Shown: positions 16,212-25,062 of the stretch, piece by piece
Position numbering within the stretch: the stretch's first letter is position 1
How the letters are laid out: the number at the start of each line of letters is the position of its first letter
DNA from: Fimbriimonadaceae bacterium
Lineage (GTDB): Bacteria > Armatimonadota > Fimbriimonadia > Fimbriimonadales > Fimbriimonadaceae
Length of the DNA: 36,888 bases
Direction of reading: 5' to 3'
Assembly: GCA_019638835.1 (NCBI GenBank)
Contig: JAHBTC010000014.1
Span: forward strand, 1-36,888
Program-made: the position numbers and the translations under genes
Notes under the pieces: model-generated
What the model saw: the letters and a program-made list of their open reading frames with translations, nothing else
Told to the model about the DNA's origin: nothing
Database searches by the model: none

Positions 16212-17189
16212 GTGCGGCCTACTGCCGAGCAAGATCTGCGGCCCGAGGGACCATCCCTCCCGGAAGCCACTTGGCGGGTTCCCCCCCAACACGTTGAGCG
16301 ACGCTTGTCGATCGGTACCGACCTGCTGTGGCAGCGGGTGGCCACTTTTGGGTTCCTGTTGCTAGGCGTGATCTATCTCGTCGGCATCGCCCGAACTACG
16401 ACGAACCCTGATACCTTTATGGGTGCCCACTTCAAGTCCCTCGCGCTTATCGCAATCACGCAGGTAGTCATCGCAATCATTTACCGCCGGATCTCAACTG
16501 TTATCGAGAATGGTGTCGGACTTGGTTCGCTGAAAGCAAAGTTGCCCGTTCCTGACGCCATCCCCGTTCGATTGGACGTACTGCACAAAGGGACCGTGAC
16601 CGGTAGCGATGAAGGCTTTTTCTGGATCGCTGACGACGTCCTTACATTCAAGGGAATGCACACCGCATTTCGAATTGCTCGCCATGATCTACCTCCGGTT
16701 GCAATGTGGCCGAAAGGAGTACGGCCACGCGGCGATGCCCCTGCGCAAACGAGATTCGTGCCCGTGCCGGACCACGAAGAAACAACGCTTATTCGCCTTG
16801 TGTTTATTGACCCGTTTGAGGATTACGATGCACGACGCCGGACGACCAAGGCGGACCGACTCCTGAAGGAATGGATGAGCATGATGCCAACAGGGGAAAG
16901 CTCGTCCCTCCTACCCCCACTCAGTCTGCACCCCGCGTTCGCCCTCGACCAGAAGTTGAATCGGCAAGGGGTTTGGGCTTGCGGAATCGTTACTTTGCTG
17001 AATCTCGCTTTATTGGCAACGACCCGATTCACCAGCGCAGAGTTTGTCGCCCAACCAATCGTTTCTTTACTCAATGCCGCGATTCTTCCTATCCTCGCCG
17101 TTGGTATGGGCTACATCACTTGGCTGGAAGTCCGCGATCAGCGTCATCGGCAAGAAGTAACCCGGAAGCCGCTCGATGTGATGGCGTAG
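16212..17189 (+). CDS. Unrecognised membrane protein, 325 residues
   Basis: I do not recognise a family. Two hydrophobic helices lie near the N-terminus (about 46-62 and 75-92) and two near the C-terminus (about 252-272 and 283-305). A soluble middle part of about 150 residues is beta-rich (AIPVRLDVLHKGTVTGSDEGFFWIA, residues about 118-142) and includes a patch rich in charged residues (DYDARRRTTKADRLLKEW). A C-terminal charged tail (EVRDQRHRQEVTRKPLDV) is probably cytoplasmic. The hairpin-soluble-hairpin layout looks like an inner-membrane protein with an internal soluble domain. The start is uncertain: the GTG at 16212 is the first after an in-frame stop, but the first 30 residues are proline- and arginine-rich and a TTG at residue 32 (about 16305) is possible. 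It is divergent from the aminotransferase and 41 nt before the next gene. Confidence 0.7.
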   Translation: MRPTAEQDLRPEGPSLPEATWRVPPQHVERRLSIGTDLLWQRVATFGFLLLGVIYLVGIARTTTNPDTFMGAHFKSLALIAITQVVIAIIYRRISTVIENGVGLGSLKAKLPVPDAIPVRLDVLHKGTVTGSDEGFFWIADDVLTFKGMHTAFRIARHDLPPVAMWPKGVRPRGDAPAQTRFVPVPDHEETTLIRLVFIDPFEDYDARRRTTKADRLLKEWMSMMPTGESSSLLPPLSLHPAFALDQKLNRQGVWACGIVTLLNLALLATTRFTSAEFVAQPIVSLLNAAILPILAVGMGYITWLEVRDQRHRQEVTRKPLDVMA

Positions 17190-17212
17190 GTCCTCGTAAC
17201 CCGCTTCTCGCT

Positions 17213-17218
17213 TAGTGT
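17213..17218 (+). promoter_or_regulatory. -10-like TAGTGT, 12 nt before the DUF4349 gene
   Basis: TAGTGT ends 12 nt before the ATG at 17231, so a transcript would have a leader of only about 5 nt. No Shine-Dalgarno is present. The next two promoter entries that share this 12-nt spacing are at 18155 and 25045. Confidence 0.3.
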
Positions 17219-17230
17219 CTCCAAAGCGAC

Positions 17231-18151
17231 ATGCAAGCGCCGCGTATTCTTCGCATCGCCCTTTTCGCAATTCTTGTCTCTTCGCTAATGTTTGGCTGCA
17301 GTAGCAGTCCACAAGTGGCATCGGAACGAACAAGCCAATCCGCCAGCCCTGCTCGTGGAGCGTCCGTAGCCGACGCATCCTTGAAATCCGCGACGGAAGA
17401 AAGGGTCTCCGCCGAGTCTATCGCCCGCACCATTTTGAACGAAGTAAAAGTGGATACGCGCATCATTATCCGCACCGCAAACATGCGGATCGGGGTGGAA
17501 GACGCGGATCGAGCCGTGAAGGACGCCAAGGAAATTACGAACAAAGTTGGGGGGTACACGGACGGAGACAATCTTTCGGGACCGCCCGAAATTCGAACTG
17601 GATCGCTAACGTTACGGGTTCCGGTTGGTAAGTTTGAAGACGTACTTGATCAACTGAATCAACTGGGCGTGCCCATTTCGCAATCTTCCAACGCTGACGA
17701 CGTAACGGACCGTATGGTAGACCTCACGGCCCGTCTTCGATCCATGAGGGCAGAGGAACTTCAGTACCTTGAAATCATGCGACAGGCAAACAAAATCACA
17801 GATATCTTAGCGGTCCGCGACCGGCTCGCCAGCGTTCGTCAGGAGATTGAATCGCTCGATGCCACTCTCACGAACATGTCGAAACAAGCCGCATATTCCA
17901 CGATTCATGTGGAGTTTGTGCCATCACCACTTCTCAATGCCGGCACCCAAGAGAACTGGGCGAAGCGGTCGTTTGTCGGGGCAACAGACTCGCTTTTTGG
18001 GTTCGCGCGAGGAATTGCATCCGCCGGGATACGCATCTTGGTCTTCGCTCCGGTATGGTTACCAGTGATTTTGCTGTTCGTCTGGGCGCGGGGTCGGTGG
18101 TTCAAATCGGGTGAAAAGCCGGTGACAACTTCGCCTTCGCATCCGTCTTGA
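17231..18151 (+). CDS. DUF4349 domain lipoprotein
   Basis: The 306-residue protein starts with a lipoprotein signal: basic start, hydrophobic core and lipobox LMFGC with Cys23. A low-complexity Ser/Ala linker follows, then the DUF4349 region (about 75-285). Its features are RIIIRTANMRIGVEDADRAV, VGGYTDGDNLSG, GSLTLRVPVGKFEDVLDQL, and a long helical coiled-coil-like span (about 155-220) ending AAYSTIHVEF. A C-terminal hydrophobic helix (about 267-290) is followed by ARGRWFKSGEK, so both ends may be membrane anchored. Function of the family is unknown; members are envelope proteins. It is followed after 21 nt by another exported protein. Confidence 0.88.
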   Translation: MQAPRILRIALFAILVSSLMFGCSSSPQVASERTSQSASPARGASVADASLKSATEERVSAESIARTILNEVKVDTRIIIRTANMRIGVEDADRAVKDAKEITNKVGGYTDGDNLSGPPEIRTGSLTLRVPVGKFEDVLDQLNQLGVPISQSSNADDVTDRMVDLTARLRSMRAEELQYLEIMRQANKITDILAVRDRLASVRQEIESLDATLTNMSKQAAYSTIHVEFVPSPLLNAGTQENWAKRSFVGATDSLFGFARGIASAGIRILVFAPVWLPVILLFVWARGRWFKSGEKPVTTSPSHPS

Positions 18152-18154
18152 CGT

Positions 18155-18160
18155 TACAAT
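18155..18160 (+). promoter_or_regulatory. -10-like TACAAT, 12 nt before the next gene
   Basis: TACAAT ends 12 nt before the ATG at 18173, within the 21-nt gap after the DUF4349 gene. The gap also holds GTAGG, a weak possible ribosome-binding site. It could be an internal promoter. Confidence 0.3.
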
Positions 18161-18172
18161 AAGTAGGTTCCT

Positions 18173-18838
18173 ATGCCAGTGATCACGTCTTTGCTCGCCG
18201 TCGCTGTTCTCGGTCAGCAGTCCGTTTCCTCTCGATCTCCGGTCATGACCGGAGATATGGCGCAATCCATTGTCTCGATGGGGTTCGATGCTTATTACCG
18301 CACTTATCGCGGCAATGATGCGCCATCAGAAGCCCTGATGGCCGGTGCGAACCAGAATTATGCGGACGCGCTTCGCGTCGTAAACGATAAGCGCTTAGTC
18401 GCAATTGATCAGAACGACGCAGTTTGGTTCCGCTATGCCCGCAACGAGATCGAAGAGGCGACAGAGATGGCATTTCGGTTGGCCCTTGACTACGCAAACG
18501 ACTCCCCCACAGTGGATTGGCGACGCGCGGAAGTCTATCGGCAGAACGAGCAGACACTGTACACATTGATTCATGGTCGCCGAGGCGTTGCGTCGGCATC
18601 CCAGAATCGCGTCTGGGATTCGTGGTGGAAAGGCGAGTATCGGCTGCGACGGCGATTCGACGTACCGGATAACACGGTGCCGGATCGTGAACCTGCCCGG
18701 GGAATCATGATGCGCTATACGTGGCTGGGAGACCAGTTCTATGCGTTCATGTCGCACTCCATTTCGATCCCACAAGAGCGGCGAGGGGCATACTTCGCGG
18801 CGTACGATCGCGTTTTCCGTCTCGCGACGATGCAGTAA
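18173..18838 (+). CDS. Unrecognised exported protein, 221 residues
   Basis: No family recognised. The N-terminus (PVITSLLAVAVLGQQSVS) is a short hydrophobic stretch compatible with a signal peptide. The mature part looks mostly helical and is rich in Tyr, Trp and Arg: MGFDAYYRTYRGNDAP, AVWFRYARNEIEEATEMAFRL, and RRGVASASQNRVWDSWWKG. It has no cysteine and no metal-ligand pattern that I can see. It is 21 nt downstream of the DUF4349 lipoprotein on the same strand and is followed by a clear terminator, so the two may form one unit. The product is probably periplasmic or surface located. Confidence 0.7.
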   Translation: MPVITSLLAVAVLGQQSVSSRSPVMTGDMAQSIVSMGFDAYYRTYRGNDAPSEALMAGANQNYADALRVVNDKRLVAIDQNDAVWFRYARNEIEEATEMAFRLALDYANDSPTVDWRRAEVYRQNEQTLYTLIHGRRGVASASQNRVWDSWWKGEYRLRRRFDVPDNTVPDREPARGIMMRYTWLGDQFYAFMSHSISIPQERRGAYFAAYDRVFRLATMQ

Positions 18839-18858
18839 TCACGCGCAGAGCATCTATC

Positions 18859-18897
18859 AACCCCGGACGGCTTCGGCTATCCGGGGTTTGTTGTATT
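18859..18897 (+). terminator. Rho-independent terminator
   Basis: AACCCCGGA (18859-18867), a 12-nt loop, then TCCGGGGTT (18880-18888) followed by TGTTGTATT. A perfect 9-bp GC-rich stem with a T-rich tail, 20 nt after the stop of the exported protein at 18838. Confidence 0.8.
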
Positions 18898-19082
18898 GAT
18901 GCTGCCCTGTTGACAGTCGTCTCTACTTGCTCGTCCATGTTTTGGGCCGGAACATTTCCACACCACGGGTCTATCCGCGCGTTTGTCCTAGCCAACTTTT
19001 CCCCATTGACAGCCGTTTGAGGCGGGAAAAACGTAGGAAAACCAGGGGCAAAACAAAAGGGAAAAGAATTTCTGCGAAACCC
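18898..19082 (+). other. Non-coding leader region upstream of nrdR with A-tracts and repeated TTGACA
   Basis: No gene is supported here. TTGACAG-T/C-CGT occurs twice, at 18910-18920 and 19006-19016, differing at one base. From 19027 to 19065 five A-tracts of 4-5 nt lie at roughly helical spacing (19027, 19038, 19050, 19055, 19062), just upstream of the best -35 at 19083. This suggests bent DNA or an UP-like element for the nrdR promoter. Confidence 0.4.
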
Positions 19083-19112
19083 TTGACACCCCATAGGTGG
19101 GGGTGCTACAGT
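19083..19112 (+). promoter_or_regulatory. Sigma-70-type promoter of nrdR-nrdJ
   Basis: TTGACA (19083-19088), an 18-nt spacer, then TACAGT (19107-19112). The -35 is perfect and the -10 matches four of six. Transcription would start near 19119, giving a leader of about 23 nt with an AGGAG ribosome-binding site at 19131-19135 and the nrdR ATG at 19142. Confidence 0.6.
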
Positions 19113-19119
19113 CGCTGTG

Positions 19120-19135
19120 GCCCCATATCTAGGAG
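19120..19135 (+). promoter_or_regulatory. Possible NrdR box overlapping the nrdR ribosome-binding site
   Basis: GCCCCATATCTAGGAG shares 9 of 16 positions with the NrdR operator consensus (acaCwAtATaTwGtgt), mostly in the core. It sits right at the predicted transcription start. The usual second box about three helical turns away is not obvious, so this is tentative. Confidence 0.25.
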
Positions 19136-19141
19136 TAAATC

Positions 19142-19705
19142 ATGAAGTGCCCGTTCTGCGACAGTGAAGACCTGAAGGTTCTCGAAAGTCGCGCGGCGCG
19201 CGATGGGGACGCAATACGTAGGCGACGCGAGTGTGCGTCTTGCCGACGTAGATTCACGACGTTTGAGGAGATCGAAAGGCCTCGCCTTTTGATTGTGAAA
19301 AAGGACGGCACCCGCGAGGAGTTCAATCGCGAGAAGGTGCTCAACGGTCTCATCATTTCGTCAGAGAAGCGTCCGATCACCTTGGAGCAGCTTCGGGATG
19401 CGGTGGATCATATGGAGCGTGACCTCTTCGAACTCGGGGTGGACGAAGTGGAATCGCGCGAGATTGGGGAAAGAGCCATGGCGGCTCTCTGGAGGCTCGA
19501 TAAGGTGGCGTTCATTCGATTCGCGAGTGTGTATGCACGTTTCGACGATCCCACCGAGTTTGTGCGACTCGTGGAAGAGGTCCACGGTTTGCAGTCGCTC
19601 ACCGAAGCCCCCGCACCGACTTTGCGTCGTCTCAGCGACCGTGAAGGCGGTCCCCAATTCCAACTTGAATGGGAAGATAGTATACTTCCGTCTACTAATT
19701 CCTAA
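19142..19705 (+). CDS. nrdR: Transcriptional repressor NrdR
   Basis: NrdR represses ribonucleotide reductase genes when its ATP-cone senses dATP. The 187-residue protein has the N-terminal zinc ribbon, Cys3-x-x-Cys6 and Cys31-x-x-Cys34 (MKCPFCDSEDLKV and CASCRRRFTTFEE). It then has an ATP-cone (about 49-139) beginning RLLIVKKDGTREEFNREKV and ending VAFIRFASVYARFDDPTEF. The C-terminal tail of about 40 residues (after EVHGL) is longer than in E. coli NrdR (149 residues) and of unknown role. The ATG has AGGAG 6 nt upstream and follows a good promoter. It is 24 nt before nrdJ, the expected target, so the operon is probably autoregulated. Confidence 0.97.
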   Translation: MKCPFCDSEDLKVLESRAARDGDAIRRRRECASCRRRFTTFEEIERPRLLIVKKDGTREEFNREKVLNGLIISSEKRPITLEQLRDAVDHMERDLFELGVDEVESREIGERAMAALWRLDKVAFIRFASVYARFDDPTEFVRLVEEVHGLQSLTEAPAPTLRRLSDREGGPQFQLEWEDSILPSTNS

Positions 19706-19729
19706 AACCCCATCACGGATGAATCCCTC

Positions 19730-22700
19730 ATGAAAATCGCTCGATACTTTACGCAGTCCGGCAAGGACCCTTACTCGGGAATCGAATTTGAACCCCGCAC
19801 CAGCGAGATCCGCAATCCTGATGGCTCGGTCGTGTTCCGCATGGATGAGGTTATGGTTCCGAAGCAGTGGTCGCAGGTTGCCACGGACATCCTCGCCCAA
19901 AAGTACTTCCGGAAGGCAGGTGTTACACAAAAGGATGGGAGTGACGGGAGCGAAACTGATAGCCGTCAAGTTTTCCATCGCTTAGCTGGATGCTGGCGAT
20001 CATGGGGAGAATCGTACGGCTACTTCAGTGACACAGACAGCGCTCAGGCATTTGAAGACGAACTGAAATACATGCTCGCCAAGCAGATGGCCGCCCCGAA
20101 CAGCCCGCAATGGTTCAACACCGGACTTCACTATGCGTACGGGATCACGGGCTCGGCGCAGGGACACTACTACGTCGATCCGGTCAGCGGGGAATTGGAG
20201 CGGAGCACCAATGCGTATGAGCGACCACAACCCCATGCCTGCTTCATTCTGAGCGTCAAAGATGATCTCGTCAATGAAGGCGGAATCATGGATCTCTGGA
20301 CTCGGGAGGCCCGCATCTTCAAGTACGGCTCGGGAGTTGGCACCAACTTCAGCCAAATCCGGGCCGAGAACGAGCGACTCAGCGGTGGAGGCAAATCGAG
20401 CGGACTGATGAGTTTCCTCCGCGTGGGAGACCGAAGTGCCGGGGCGATCAAGAGCGGCGGAACAACCCGTCGTGCCGCCAAGATGGTTTGCCTTGATGTT
20501 GATCACCCTGATATCGAGTCATTTGTCAATTGGAAAGTTCTCGAAGAGCAGAAAGTCGCCTCGCTTGTAACGGGGAGTCAACTCAACAATCGGCATCTGA
20601 ACGCGATTATGAGGGCCGCTCACGAGAGCGAGGTGCCCGAAAAGTTTAATCCGCGACACAATGCACGGCTTGCGGTGGCAGTGGCAGAAGCCAAACAAGC
20701 GGGGATCAGCCCGAACTACATCCAGCGCGTGATCCAACTCGCGGAGCAAGGCTACACTTCCATTGAGTTCCCCACTTTTGATACGGGATACGAAAGCGAA
20801 GCGTACGTCACCGTTTCCGGACAGAACTCCAATAACTCGGTACGCCTGAGCAACGATTTCCTTCGCGCTGTGGAGAACGATGAGGAATGGGTTCTCCGGC
20901 ATCGCACGAACGACAACACAAAGACGATTCGGGCGAAGGATTTGTGGGATGACATCTGCTTTGCAGCCTGGTCTTGCGCCGACCCCGGAACGCAATACGA
21001 CACCACAATCAATGAGTGGCATACATGCCCCGCAGGCGGTCGTATTAATGCCAGCAATCCCTGTTCGGAATATATGTTTCTGGACGATACGGCGTGCAAT
21101 CTAGCCAGCATTAACCTCGTAACGTTCTATGACGCGGCGAGCGGCAAGTTCGACATCGACGGCTACCGACACGCCATCCGGCTATGGACGGTCGTACTGG
21201 AAATCAGCGTCCTCATGGCTCAATTCCCGAGCAAAGAGATCGCAAAGCTGAGTTACGATTACCGAACCCTTGGTTTGGGATACGCCAACCTCGGTGCGCT
21301 TCTCATGCAAATGGCGATCCCCTACGACAGCGCCCAAGGGTTCGCGATTGCGGGTGCCCTTACGGCCATTCTCGGAGGTGACAGTTACGCCACCAGCGCG
21401 GAAATGGCGGGTGAGCAAGGTCCATTTGCACGGTACGAAGAAAACCGTGACTCAATGCTTCGGGTCATCCGCAACCATCGTGCGGCGGCCTACGATTCCA
21501 CCGAATACGAAGGACTTGAGATCAAGCCCATGGGCATCAAGGCAACCGAATGTCCAGACGACCTGCTGACGACGGCTCGTCTTTCTTGGGATCGGGCATT
21601 GGAGTTGGGTGAAGCCAACGGGTTCCGCAACGCCCAAGTGACGGTGCTTGCGCCGACGGGCACCATAGGCTTGATCATGGACTGCGACACAACAGGTATT
21701 GAGCCTGATTTTGCCCTGGTTAAGTTTAAGAAGCTATCCGGTGGTGGTTACTTCAAGATCATCAACCAATCGCTGCCGGCGGCCCTGGATCGTCTCGGTT
21801 ACTCAACGTCCGAAACCGATGACATCATCAACTACGCGGTTGGACATAAAACCTTGGTTGGCGCTCCTTTCATCAACCATGAGACGCTTCTGAGTCGCGG
21901 TTTCACTGCGGAGTCTTTGGAGAAGATCGAAAAGGGCCTGCAGAGCGCTTTCGAACTCAAATTCGCCTTTAACAAGTGGACCTTAGGTGAAGATTTCTGC
22001 CGCGAAGCACTTGAGTTCACGGATGAGCAATTGAACGACTGGTCGTTCGATATGCTCACTTCCCTCGGTTTCTCGAAGTCTGAGATCGAAGCCGCCAATG
22101 ACTATGTGTGCGGAACGATGACCATCGAGGGTGCACCGCACCTGAAGGACGAACATCTTCCGGTCTTTGATTGCGCCAACAAGTGCGGACGTCGCGGACA
22201 ACGTTACATCCACGCAAACGGACATATCCACATGATGGCGGCAGCCCAACCGTTCCTAAGCGGGGCGATCAGCAAGACTATCAACCTTCCGTCCGACGCC
22301 AAGATGAACGAAATCGGCGACGCCTATATGCTCTCTTGGAAACTCGGGTTGAAGGCAAATGCCCTTTATCGAGACGGAAGCAAGCTCAGCCAACCACTCA
22401 ATGCCAGTGCTGACGATGCGGCCGCCGCAATCCTAGAAGCCACCCTTGACGGCCCGGCACTTACGGTGGCGGACGATCGAATGGACGAGGTCGCACAAAC
22501 GGCGCAACGCCTCGTCTACCGATACATCGCCCGACGGCGACTGATGCCGGCCCGAAGGCGGGGTTATACGCAGAAGGCCCGCGTCGGAGGTCACAAGGTG
22601 TACTTGCGCACTGGAGAGTACGAAGATGGCACTTTGGGCGAAATCTTTGTGGATATGCACCGAGAAGGTGCTGCCTATCGCTCACTGATGAACTGCTTCG

Positions 22701-23278
22701 CGATCGCGGTGTCTCTCGGTCTCCAATACGGTGTGCCACTGGAGGAGTACGTTGAAGCATTCGTCTTCACCCGATTCGAACCGAACGGGTCAGTTCAGGG
22801 CCATGACAATATCAAGATGGCTACATCAATGATTGATTACGTTTTCCGCGAACTTGCGATGACGTATCTCGGTCGTTATGATCTGGTCCAAGTTGCTCCT
22901 GATGACCTTCGAAGCGACACCGTGGGTGACGGTCACCAACCAGGGTTCGAGTTCGAGGATGAAGAAGAGGCACCGAGCGGAGGCATGTTGCCAACGAGTC
23001 GTGAGAACCATGACTCTATGGGTTTCAACAAGAGCCGCTCCCCTTTCGAGGACACCCCCCTCTCGGATCTGGTGACACCGAAACCGGGGACAGCGGTTGC
23101 TGCGGTGATTGATCGCCCAGCGACAGCGCAGGTCTCGGACCGATCGGCAGAGATTCGGGAAGCCCGAATGAAGGGATACGAGGGTGATCCCTGCGGTGAC
23201 TGCGGGGCCTTCACCCTCGTTCGAAACGGCGTCTGTCTGAAGTGCGTGTCGTGCGGTTCAACGAGTGGCTGTTCATAG
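19730..23278 (+). CDS. nrdJ: Adenosylcobalamin-dependent (class II) ribonucleoside-diphosphate reductase
   Basis: NrdJ reduces ribonucleotides to deoxyribonucleotides using coenzyme B12 as radical source, so it needs neither oxygen nor a small subunit. The 1182-residue chain has the length of the large class II enzymes. Visible parts are [18 protein letters not shown] (about 120) and [19 protein letters not shown] (about 198). The barrel strand N443-P-C-S-E447, with catalytic Cys445 and Glu447, is followed by [31 protein letters not shown] lies near 640, then [17 protein letters not shown] and [17 protein letters not shown]. The end has a Cys-rich segment ([19 protein letters not shown]) of the kind that serves as the redox shuttle for the active site. 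No intein is apparent. It needs a cobalamin supply; no B12 riboswitch is seen upstream. Confidence 0.97.
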   Translation: MKIARYFTQSGKDPYSGIEFEPRTSEIRNPDGSVVFRMDEVMVPKQWSQVATDILAQKYFRKAGVTQKDGSDGSETDSRQVFHRLAGCWRSWGESYGYFSDTDSAQAFEDELKYMLAKQMAAPNSPQWFNTGLHYAYGITGSAQGHYYVDPVSGELERSTNAYERPQPHACFILSVKDDLVNEGGIMDLWTREARIFKYGSGVGTNFSQIRAENERLSGGGKSSGLMSFLRVGDRSAGAIKSGGTTRRAAKMVCLDVDHPDIESFVNWKVLEEQKVASLVTGSQLNNRHLNAIMRAAHESEVPEKFNPRHNARLAVAVAEAKQAGISPNYIQRVIQLAEQGYTSIEFPTFDTGYESEAYVTVSGQNSNNSVRLSNDFLRAVENDEEWVLRHRTNDNTKTIRAKDLWDDICFAAWSCADPGTQYDTTINEWHTCPAGGRINASNPCSEYMFLDDTACNLASINLVTFYDAASGKFDIDGYRHAIRLWTVVLEISVLMAQFPSKEIAKLSYDYRTLGLGYANLGALLMQMAIPYDSAQGFAIAGALTAILGGDSYATSAEMAGEQGPFARYEENRDSMLRVIRNHRAAAYDSTEYEGLEIKPMGIKATECPDDLLTTARLSWDRALELGEANGFRNAQVTVLAPTGTIGLIMDCDTTGIEPDFALVKFKKLSGGGYFKIINQSLPAALDRLGYSTSETDDIINYAVGHKTLVGAPFINHETLLSRGFTAESLEKIEKGLQSAFELKFAFNKWTLGEDFCREALEFTDEQLNDWSFDMLTSLGFSKSEIEAANDYVCGTMTIEGAPHLKDEHLPVFDCANKCGRRGQRYIHANGHIHMMAAAQPFLSGAISKTINLPSDAKMNEIGDAYMLSWKLGLKANALYRDGSKLSQPLNASADDAAAAILEATLDGPALTVADDRMDEVAQTAQRLVYRYIARRRLMPARRRGYTQKARVGGHKVYLRTGEYEDGTLGEIFVDMHREGAAYRSLMNCFAIAVSLGLQYGVPLEEYVEAFVFTRFEPNGSVQGHDNIKMATSMIDYVFRELAMTYLGRYDLVQVAPDDLRSDTVGDGHQPGFEFEDEEEAPSGGMLPTSRENHDSMGFNKSRSPFEDTPLSDLVTPKPGTAVAAVIDRPATAQVSDRSAEIREARMKGYEGDPCGDCGAFTLVRNGVCLKCVSCGSTSGCS

Positions 23279-23306
23279 CCACGAAATATCAACGAGACAA
23301 TGACAG

Positions 23307-23346
23307 GAATCCGGTGCCGCAATCGCGGTACCGGATTCAGTTTTTT
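23307..23346 (+). terminator. Strong rho-independent terminator after nrdJ
   Basis: GAATCCGGTGCCGC (23307-23320), loop AATC, GCGGTACCGGATTC (23325-23338): 14 pairs with a single G-U wobble, then AG and six T (23341-23346). It lies 28 nt after the nrdJ stop. The convergent DUF5658 gene ends at 23372, so the stem could serve both directions. Confidence 0.92.
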
Positions 23347-23371
23347 GCCGTACAAGACTTGATAGCGGCAA

Positions 23372-23755
23372 CTAGCCGCCGGCGGTGAACCAAACCGTCC
23401 AAATCAAGACGTATGCGAGCGAACCGCAGACGCACGCGTGACGAATGAATACGAGGTGCGACTTTGAGTAGTGCAGCATCACGAGCCAAGCCGCGATGAG
23501 GGTCATCCCTTTCACGGCCGCAAACAGCCACTCGCTTTGCTCGATCACCGGTCGCATGATCGGATTCAACTCCACAATCAACCCGTTCGCGTGCAACAGG
23601 GCGGTCACGACGAGGTCAACAAAGCCAATGGCAAGTAACAGGAACAGGGCCCTTGTGGGAAACGATTTGCTGAGCGGATAGCGGCGAGGTGTCTTGCGAT
23701 ACCAGTCGAATCGCACTCGATTAATCCACTTTGGCAAGTTCCCGGACAATGTCAT
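23372..23755 (-). CDS. DUF5658 family membrane protein
   Basis: This 127-residue membrane protein has about three hydrophobic helices, at roughly 35-54, 75-95 and 105-123. The first helix and its loop carry the DUF5658 pattern: an Asp in the membrane (FVDLVVTALL) followed by GLIVELNPIMRPVI, where the ELNP motif is typical. The N-terminal 30 residues are basic and probably cytoplasmic. No function is known for the family. It begins 35 nt inside the 3' end of dacB in another frame, so its translation is likely coupled to dacB. The start ATG has AGG 7 nt upstream. The stop faces nrdJ, with the terminator between. Confidence 0.8.
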   Translation of the reverse strand: MTLSGNLPKWINRVRFDWYRKTPRRYPLSKSFPTRALFLLLAIGFVDLVVTALLHANGLIVELNPIMRPVIEQSEWLFAAVKGMTLIAAWLVMLHYSKSHLVFIRHACVCGSLAYVLIWTVWFTAGG

Positions 23756-24971
23756 CTTGAAGCCTACGTATTTCCACGGCGGGAGCGACCGTTTGGTTCA
23801 TCAGCAGGCTCACAGTCCACACCGATCCGTCCGGTCGTCTCAAGTATCCGCTCAATGCATTCACTGCATTAAGCGTGCCAGTCTTACCTGTAAAACGTAC
23901 AGTCTGCAACCGATTCGCAAGGGTTCCCTCCCCTGAATCCGCTAAAGCCGTAAAAAATACCGGCCCCCAAGACTGCTTTCGCGCCCAATTCAACACCTTA
24001 GTAATGGCAAGCGGAGTGATCTGGTTGTGCCGACTCATCCCTGACCCGTCATAGAGTTGCATGTCAATAGCAGCCAATCCCACTTCCGTCTGATAAAACT
24101 TCATCATCCGTTCGCGCGCATCGGCGTATTCGTTTTGCGAATTGAGCGGAGAATCCTTCCCTGCCGCCATCAAAAACAAATGCTCGGCAAGATAGTTGTC
24201 GCTTGGTTCCAGACACTCCTTGGCCAACTCACCGATCTTCGTCCCCTCAATGATCACCTCCGGGCTGCGGTTCGGAAGAGGTTCTATCGTCTGCGTGACA
24301 ACAGATCCGGGGCTGAGATACTGGGCGGCAATGTGGGGGGGCTTGGGTTGGGCGAACCTCCCGAGTGAGGTGCGACTTCGCGGCATTGTGCCGATGATGA
24401 AACCGACGCCGGTGACTGGATTGAACTGAAAATCAAGGGCACCTGATGAAAAGCCTCGACGAACAATGACGGAAGCAAGCGCAGTTGGGAGTGCCTCGGC
24501 ACGTCCGTTTTGAACGAACAGTTCGAAATATCCCCCGTCGCAGGAAAATGAGTGAATCGCAGGCGCGTATCGGTGCGGTAAGTCGTCCCACTCCCAAGTG
24601 GATGGCCACCCGACATCGTATGCACTCTTGACCTTGACAACCGACGATGTACCAAGTCTTCCTGCCGCCGATTTCAGTTGTCCTGATGTTAGATCTGGGT
24701 GCCCTGATGCGTCCACTAGAATGGCCGTCTCTGACTTCCAAATGCGTGTTTTTGGCGTGAATTCTGGGCCCAGTACAGCAAGCGCATACGCAACGCTTAG
24801 GATTTTCTCGTTACTCGCTGGGGTGAGACGCTGATTGCTGTTTCTCTCGTAGATCACCCGACCGTTGTCGTCGGTGACGCAGACACCCACACTTGCTCCG
24901 CGAAGAATCTCTCGCTGCAAGATTGGATCAATGCGCGCGGCTATCGAGGCTGCCAAAAGGAAAGCGATCAT
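23721..24971 (-). CDS. dacB: D-alanyl-D-alanine carboxypeptidase/endopeptidase, PBP4 (DacB) family
   Basis: DacB-type PBPs trim or cut peptidoglycan stem peptides in the periplasm. The 416-residue form starting at ATG 24971 has a short signal sequence (MIAFLLAASIAAR). It carries all three penicillin-binding motifs: S53-N-E-K56 in LTPASNEKILS, S257-D-N259 in EPSDNYLAEHLF, and K363-T-G365 in RFTGKTGTLNAV. The intervening region (about 90-240) is the family's inserted domain. The frame is open upstream to a TTG at 25031, which would put 20 polar residues ahead of the signal, so I reject it. TACATT ends 7 nt before the ATG with no Shine-Dalgarno. The downstream DUF5658 gene overlaps its 3' end. 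Confidence 0.92.
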   Translation of the reverse strand: MIAFLLAASIAARIDPILQREILRGASVGVCVTDDNGRVIYERNSNQRLTPASNEKILSVAYALAVLGPEFTPKTRIWKSETAILVDASGHPDLTSGQLKSAAGRLGTSSVVKVKSAYDVGWPSTWEWDDLPHRYAPAIHSFSCDGGYFELFVQNGRAEALPTALASVIVRRGFSSGALDFQFNPVTGVGFIIGTMPRSRTSLGRFAQPKPPHIAAQYLSPGSVVTQTIEPLPNRSPEVIIEGTKIGELAKECLEPSDNYLAEHLFLMAAGKDSPLNSQNEYADARERMMKFYQTEVGLAAIDMQLYDGSGMSRHNQITPLAITKVLNWARKQSWGPVFFTALADSGEGTLANRLQTVRFTGKTGTLNAVNALSGYLRRPDGSVWTVSLLMNQTVAPAVEIRRLQDDIVRELAKVD

Positions 24972-24978
24972 GAGGGGC

Positions 24979-24984
24979 AATGTA
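24979..24984 (-). promoter_or_regulatory. -10-like TACATT for dacB (leaderless type)
   Basis: On the minus strand TACATT, 7 nt (GCCCCTC), then ATG. This supports the start at 24971, because the alternative upstream TTG would lie before the transcription start. Confidence 0.5.
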
Positions 24985-25044
24985 TCAGACGAAGTAGGCA
25001 GGCAGTTCGGATGAGCCTCTTCGCGCCACAAGCCACTGCCGATT

Positions 25045-25050
25045 CATAAT
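25045..25050 (+). promoter_or_regulatory. -10-like CATAAT, 12 nt before a lipoprotein gene
   Basis: CATAAT ends 12 nt before the ATG at 25063, predicting a leader of only about 5 nt. It shares the 91-nt divergent gap with the dacB -10 on the other strand. Confidence 0.35.
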
Positions 25051-25062
25051 CCGACGTATTCC

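Noticed and set aside
18898-19141. Cobalamin riboswitch upstream of the B12-dependent reductase operon
   Set aside because: I looked for the B12 box and the conserved core and did not find them; the region is A-tract rich without the expected stems.
18927-19145. 72-codon plus-strand open frame in the nrdR leader
   Set aside because: Very basic, low-quality translation overlapping the promoter and ribosome-binding site of nrdR; no start signal.
19730-23278. Intein in nrdJ
   Set aside because: nrdJ genes are frequent intein hosts, but the length is normal for large class II enzymes and no Cys/Ser start with a terminal HN splice motif interrupts the conserved blocks.
24972-25031. Upstream TTG start for dacB
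   Set aside because: It would add 20 polar residues before the signal peptide and precede the likely transcription start.
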